Of a stretch of DNA of 64,000 bases, positions 59,690-64,000 are shown one piece after another. The notes under the pieces are model-generated. The model was given only the letters and a program-made list of their open reading frames with translations, did no database searches and was not told where the DNA came from. Where the stretch lies: NCBI GenBank assembly GCA_030704615.1, contig CM060731.1, positions 73,386,756-73,450,755 of the forward strand, read 5' to 3'. Every line of letters begins with the position of its first letter. Position 1 is the stretch's first letter. The DNA is from Takakia lepidozioides. Lineage: Eukaryota > Streptophyta > Takakiopsida > Takakiales > Takakiaceae. Position numbers and translations under genes: made by a program.

Positions 59690-62600
59690 TCATTACTTCA
59701 AAAATGTTGACAGAGCAAGGAATTTTGGGCCAGCGTAGTGAAATGAGCAACGAGCTCTCCAAGTCTGCCACACTGTATGGGCACGGAGAGCGGCCCAGAC
59801 TAGGCAAGTGCTCCAAAGATAACCATTGTAAAAGTTGAGGAGAAGTACAGATGGGGAGATAGTAATATGGGAAGTCCAATCAGAGTGGAACAGAAGAATG
59901 CATCTCCAAACATTACTTGCCCATGGACAAGTAATGATATGATGTTCAATAGATTCCTCATGACCTGCAGCACATATCTCACAAAGAGGTCGTGTAGCTT
60001 TGATGAAGATCACAACCGGTAGAATCCTGTTAACTAATTTCCATAGGAAGCTGCTGATCTTGGCTGCTCTACCTTGCCGCCAAACATCTGACCAAACAGA
60101 GGTCCAAATGACTGGGCAGTCCTGAATATGAGCCCATTTATCGTCCATTCTTTGTCCATGGAGATTGCAGGTGCAGAAGCGAGTAACCAGTCTTAACGGT
60201 ATAAGCAAAGAAACGGTCTGTGTTTCCTATTTCTCCAGATCCCATTCACCTGGGTTGAACTGAAGAACTGAAGAAGGGCCAAAGTGGCCAGCATAAACCA
60301 GTGAAATGGAAGGATGTGTATAGGAAGTCAGTAGGAGGTGCAGGGTTTACCATTCCTGTGGCTGAACAGAAAATTCTAATTGCATATAAAAGGGATTCTT
60401 CAAATGACTCGAGCACAGAAGAGTGAAGAGCACCAGAAGAGGCAGCCAAGAATTTCCATCCAGAAAGCTTATTTCCTATTTTCGAAGTGGCATAGAAAGC
60501 TACTCTAGAATCAGGCAAATCTGTCCCAAGCTACATTGGGAGTTCTCAAATTGCTGGGGTAAGAAAGAGAGAGATCCACAAAACAAGGAGATTACTAGAT
60601 ACCTCATCCCAGCGACAGCCGTATCCCGGAGAGACCATGAGTTGCTTCATGAAGTGATAACAAAGAGCCATTTTGCCACATGTGGGAGAAGTGAGAAATA
60701 CCAGCTGCTTAGATGGGCCTCGACATAGGAGACGCACTTGGATACGTAGGAAATTGCACGTGGACTTAGATTTCAATTCTTCACACATGGGCCAACGACA
60801 TATGCTACAGAGGTCGCACTTGGGCCTCGACATAGGAGACGCATTGGGAGACATAGGAAATTGCACTTGGTCTTAGATTTCAACTCTTTATACATGGGCC
60901 AAAGGCACATGCTACCCTAGAGGTCGCACTTGGGCCTCAACATAGGAGACGCACTGGGATACATAAAAGATCTTACACTTGGACTTAGATGACACTGGAC
61001 ACTTGGGCCAATGGAAATTCCCGAAAAATAGAAAGTGGGCTTTCCTGGGAGCCTCGATGGGAGATATATCAATAATGAATGGATATATTACTACTCAATA
61101 AATTAATGGAAAAAAATAAATGGGCCTTGACATGGGAGACGTACTTGGATACATAGGAGATTGCACTTGGCAAGTTATATGACACTGGATACTTGGGCCT
61201 CTACATGGGAGATGCACTTGGATACATAAAATAGAATATTGCACTTGAGCTTAGATGGGCCTCGACATAGGAGACGCACTTGGATACGTAGGAAATTGCA
61301 CATGGACTTAGATTTCAATTCTTCACACATGGGTCAACGGCATAAGCTACACTAGAGGTCGCACTTGGGCCTCGGACATAGGAGACGAATTGGGATACAT
61401 AGGAAAGTGCACTTGGTCTTAGATTTCAACTCTTCATACATGGGCCAAAGGCACATGCTACCCTAGAGGTCGCACTTGGGAGACGCACCGGGATACATAG
61501 AAGATCTTACACTTGGACTTAGATGGTTCCAGAGTCTCGGTTATAATTACCAAAGAGAGGTTGACGGAGAGCTTCTTCAGCAATGGAAGGGACAGGTTGG
61601 GAAAAAACAGGGCAGATTCTAATCCAGAGCTGGACCAGATGGACTTCCATGCTTCTGAACCCACTTCAGGGTTGGCATTTGATTTCCCTCCTTGTATAAC
61701 CCAACAAAGGGAAGGAGGCCAGATAGAACTGGACTGAGGTAAGGCATAGAGAAGGTTCTGACTAGTAGACTCCATGGATGATGTGCGTAATAATTGCGTA
61801 AAATTATGGGCACCTACTTTGCCAATAAAGCGCAGATTTGAGTTTCTGGATCCATAATCCCTAGGCCCCCAAACTTCTTTTTTTGGGTGATTTGTGACCA
61901 AGAAACCGGGGCGGTGTTTGACACGTTTGGAATTGTCAGCCCCCCTAATGAAATTCCTAACAAGGGCCTTGACTTGCTTAATGACAATAGAGCCAGGAGA
62001 CCACACTGAGGTAATGATCCAAAAGGATGCCAGAAGCACTTGATTGACAATCAGGGCTTTCCCTGCTATTGTTAGGAAGATCGAACTCCAGTATGACAAC
62101 TTACGTTTTTGAGTTTCGTGATAACAACATCACAATGTTGTTGTGGATCTAGATCATGTCCTACTTGGTGTCCTAAAAGGACTTGAGAGTGGCCATCCGG
62201 GAGCCATTGAAGTCCCAGATCCGTTCCCCATGGGAGGCAATGAGAGGCTGAATCCGGCTGTTTCAATCTGGTCAAGAGTCCAATGGATTTATACCAGTTA
62301 ACTTTAAGGCCTGAGGCCTCACAGAAGCATGTCAGAGCCTGTAAGGTATTATTGACATTAGAGATGGGGCTATTATCCATAAGCAAGACCATGTCATTCG
62401 CATAAAGAGAGGATTTAATGTTGTAATGAGGATGAATACCGTGAGGATATTTTAGACCTGTGATATCTTGTCGCTTGTCCAAGAGATGCCCTAGACCATC
62501 TCCTGCTATAAGGAAGAGGAAGGGGGCTAATGGGCATCCTTGTCTAAGAGATCGAAAGAGAGGTAAAGAATGAGAGATCGTCCCATTAATGATGACCCTA

Positions 62601-63000
62601 CTAGAAGCGGAGGAAGATTCTGATCCAGGCCAGGAAGCTTCCAGAGATTCCACACCTTTTGAGAGCTTCTAACAAATACTCCCAGTATTATTGTCAAAAG
62701 TTGTTTCGAAGTCGAGCATCAGCAAGGCAAGAGGTTGACTTGATTCAAACGCATGGTGAAGGGCTTCATTTGCATGGAGTATGTTGTCTAAGATCATTCG
62801 GTCTTTCAGAAATCCGGTTTGTTTAGGTCGAATAATTTTGGATAACAACGGCTGAAGCTTGAGAGCCAAGGATTTGGCGATAATCTTATACGTTGAGTTT
62901 AGCAGTGTGATAGGTCTATAATTAGATAACACCTCTGAGAGTAATGACTCCTTGGGGCTGTGATGCCCCAAACTTTCCTCATCACAGATTTACCTTATTC
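59690..63000 (-). mobile_element. Broken LINE (non-LTR retrotransposon)
   Basis: Minus-strand segments in order are the reverse transcriptase fingers/palm (NYRPITLLNSTYKIIAKSLA, RPKQTGFLKDRMILDNIL, LALLMLDFETTFDN at about 62960-62690), LRQGCPLAPFLFLIAGDGLG and YANDMVLL (about 62550-62390), then GKALIVNQVLLASFW and VRNFIRGAD (about 62060-61940). After an inserted minisatellite comes a zinc-binding RT C-terminus, with VWRQGRAAKISSFLWKLVNR and CEICAAGHEESIEHHIITCP (60080-59900). Motif C is YAND where active enzymes have YADD. Several frame changes also occur, so it is inactive. No 5' end, ORF1 or poly-A tail could be placed. Confidence 0.85.
60711..61528. repeat. ~110-bp minisatellite inside the LINE
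   Basis: GGGCCTCGACATAGGAGACG and close variants start near 60715, 60822, 60932, 61122, 61195, 61257 and 61367, with a shortened unit near 61477. The basic step is 107-110 bp, and the other steps (190, 73, 62) reflect deletions and an AT-rich insertion near 61080-61120. Each unit also holds GGATACATAGGAAATTGCAC. LINE coding sequence lies on both sides, so the array arose in or was inserted into the element. Confidence 0.88.
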
Positions 63001-63589
63001 ATCCAAAGCGGCGATACACGTTCGTAGTATAAATTTTTGGCTTTAAAATACCGTTGAACCGTTACACAGATATCATGGCCAAGGTTAGTTATGGCTTTGG
63101 CTGCATCATGGCCGTTCAATAGATCTAGGGTTTTGATGTGGCGCTGCGGGCTCAGCCTGACACGCCTCGCCACGCGTCAGGAAAGCATGCAGCTAGGGTT
63201 TGTATAAAGTGGGGGCCTGACCTTGTGTCAAGCAGCTGCTGTACTCTGGTGTATGTAGATGTGGAAAGCTGTCTGATTGCGATACGTGTGTATGATTTTC
63301 TGTCAGTTTGCTTGTTGAGATCCGCCTTTCGCGTGCATGCACGCTCCTCTTGCTTTCCCCCTGTTATGTTGAAGAGCACTTGAGAGGATAGGCAAATATT
63401 CCTCCTGCTTCTTTTATGGTGGAGGCGCGCCGGGTATTTTTCTTGATCATTTAAACGGCGTGCGTAGGTTAAGATTAAGAGCTCCTCGGTGTCTTATAAA
63501 GATGGCGGAAGCCCGCCACCCTGTAGTGTATTTGCTTAGTGTTGAGTTCTCTCCATGCTTGCTCGTTAATCTTGCTTATGTTTCAGACT
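63001..63589. other. Upstream region of the right-edge reading frame
   Basis: TATAAAG occurs at about 63203 and 63497, either of which could act as a TATA box. A short upstream frame starts with ATGGCGGAAGCCC near 63502. TTTCAG directly precedes the start at 63590, so a splice acceptor there is also possible. Confidence 0.35.
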
Positions 63590-64000
63590 ATGGCGTCTCA
63601 TGTGTCGATTACTAGAAGTGCTGTTAATCGTGAAGGAGAGCGCTTGCATGTAGAGCTTGATCTAGTCATTTCACTTTCTGCTTCATCTGCTAACCCTCCT
63701 TCTTCCAGCACGCCGCCTGGCACTCTTGCCTTGCCGGTGTTGCCGGTGCATGGAGATAATGCTATTGATTCAGGTCTTGTTGTCCGCTTGAATTCACCTA
63801 GTCCTAGTGAAGAAGCTAATCCAGCTGCAGTCGAAGCTTGGTCACCGAACACTGCGAGGTCTGGTTCATTGGATAGTTGTGATCCCGAGTATTATAATTT
63901 TGATAACTATCACGATCCAGGGCCCGATTACGTCTGTCCCAGAGAGCAGGAACGAGAGTTTGAGAGGGACATAGCTCGTTCACAGGAGTATGATGCTACA
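63590..64000 (+). CDS. Unidentified reading frame running off the right edge
   Basis: An ATG at 63590 opens 137 codons with no stop before the window ends. The product begins MASHVSITRSAVNREGERLH, is rich in Ser, Pro, Asp and Glu (LNSPSPSEEANPAAVEAW) and ends in a charged stretch (CPREQEREFERDIARSQEYD). It has no recognisable domain. The disordered, acidic wording and the lack of introns would fit the N-terminus of a retroelement polyprotein, but an ordinary plant gene is equally possible. Confidence 0.4.
   Translation, partial: MASHVSITRSAVNREGERLHVELDLVISLSASSANPPSSSTPPGTLALPVLPVHGDNAIDSGLVVRLNSPSPSEEANPAAVEAWSPNTARSGSLDSCDPEYYNFDNYHDPGPDYVCPREQEREFERDIARSQEYDAT

Noticed and set aside
63001-63589. 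Long terminal repeat of an LTR retrotransposon before the right-edge frame
   Set aside because: No TG...CA boundaries with a primer-binding site were found, and the second copy would lie outside the window.

Overview
This is nuclear DNA from a green plant. Split genes with GT-AG introns encode plant housekeeping proteins, and LINE and DNA-transposon relics lie between them. The F-box/kelch gene, the moss- or lycophyte-like LINEs and the non-seed-plant transposase relic point to a bryophyte, lycophyte or charophyte-grade streptophyte. I cannot name the species.

Layout. 1-11 kb is a GC-rich, repeat-dominated block. It opens with a 53-bp-period satellite, each unit carrying a ~22-34 bp palindrome. 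A decayed transposase, a SWIM-finger fragment, a 500-N gap and a head-to-head pair of decayed paralogues follow, then a second irregular cluster of the same palindrome. The block ends in a minus-strand gene, copy B, related to DNA methyltransferases. 11-15.8 kb is mostly featureless, with a MITE-like foldback element and a LINE scrap. 15.8-19.8 kb holds copy A of the methyltransferase-like family, whose N-terminal half looks ParB-like. 20.8-24.6 kb is a complete eight-exon Nudix hydrolase gene on the minus strand, with a SINE-like insertion in its last intron. 27.7-39.5 kb is a 21-exon SEC5 (exocyst) gene whose introns hold several copies of a GAAAT-tailed repeat. 41.2-44.7 kb is a ten-exon F-actin capping protein alpha gene. 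46.6-47.8 kb is a minus-strand bifunctional-nuclease (DUF151) gene. 51.7-55.7 kb is a three-exon F-box/kelch gene in AT-rich DNA. 59.4 kb carries the C-terminal part of ribosomal protein L12, next to a broken minus-strand LINE (59.7-63.0 kb) interrupted by a ~110-bp minisatellite. An open reading frame starts at 63,590 and runs off the right edge.

The exon models for SEC5, capping protein alpha, Nudix, F-box/kelch and methyltransferase-like copy A were built by hand from splice signals, phase and family similarity recalled from general knowledge. All stay in frame end to end. The genes do not form one pathway. SEC5 (vesicle tethering) and capping protein (actin) both serve polarised growth, but their adjacency is probably chance.

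The least ordinary content is the palindrome satellite and its dispersed relatives, all inside the first 11 kb, and the two-member ParB/methyltransferase-like family. One palindrome sits in an intron of copy B and another lies in a hairpin between the head-to-head paralogues.
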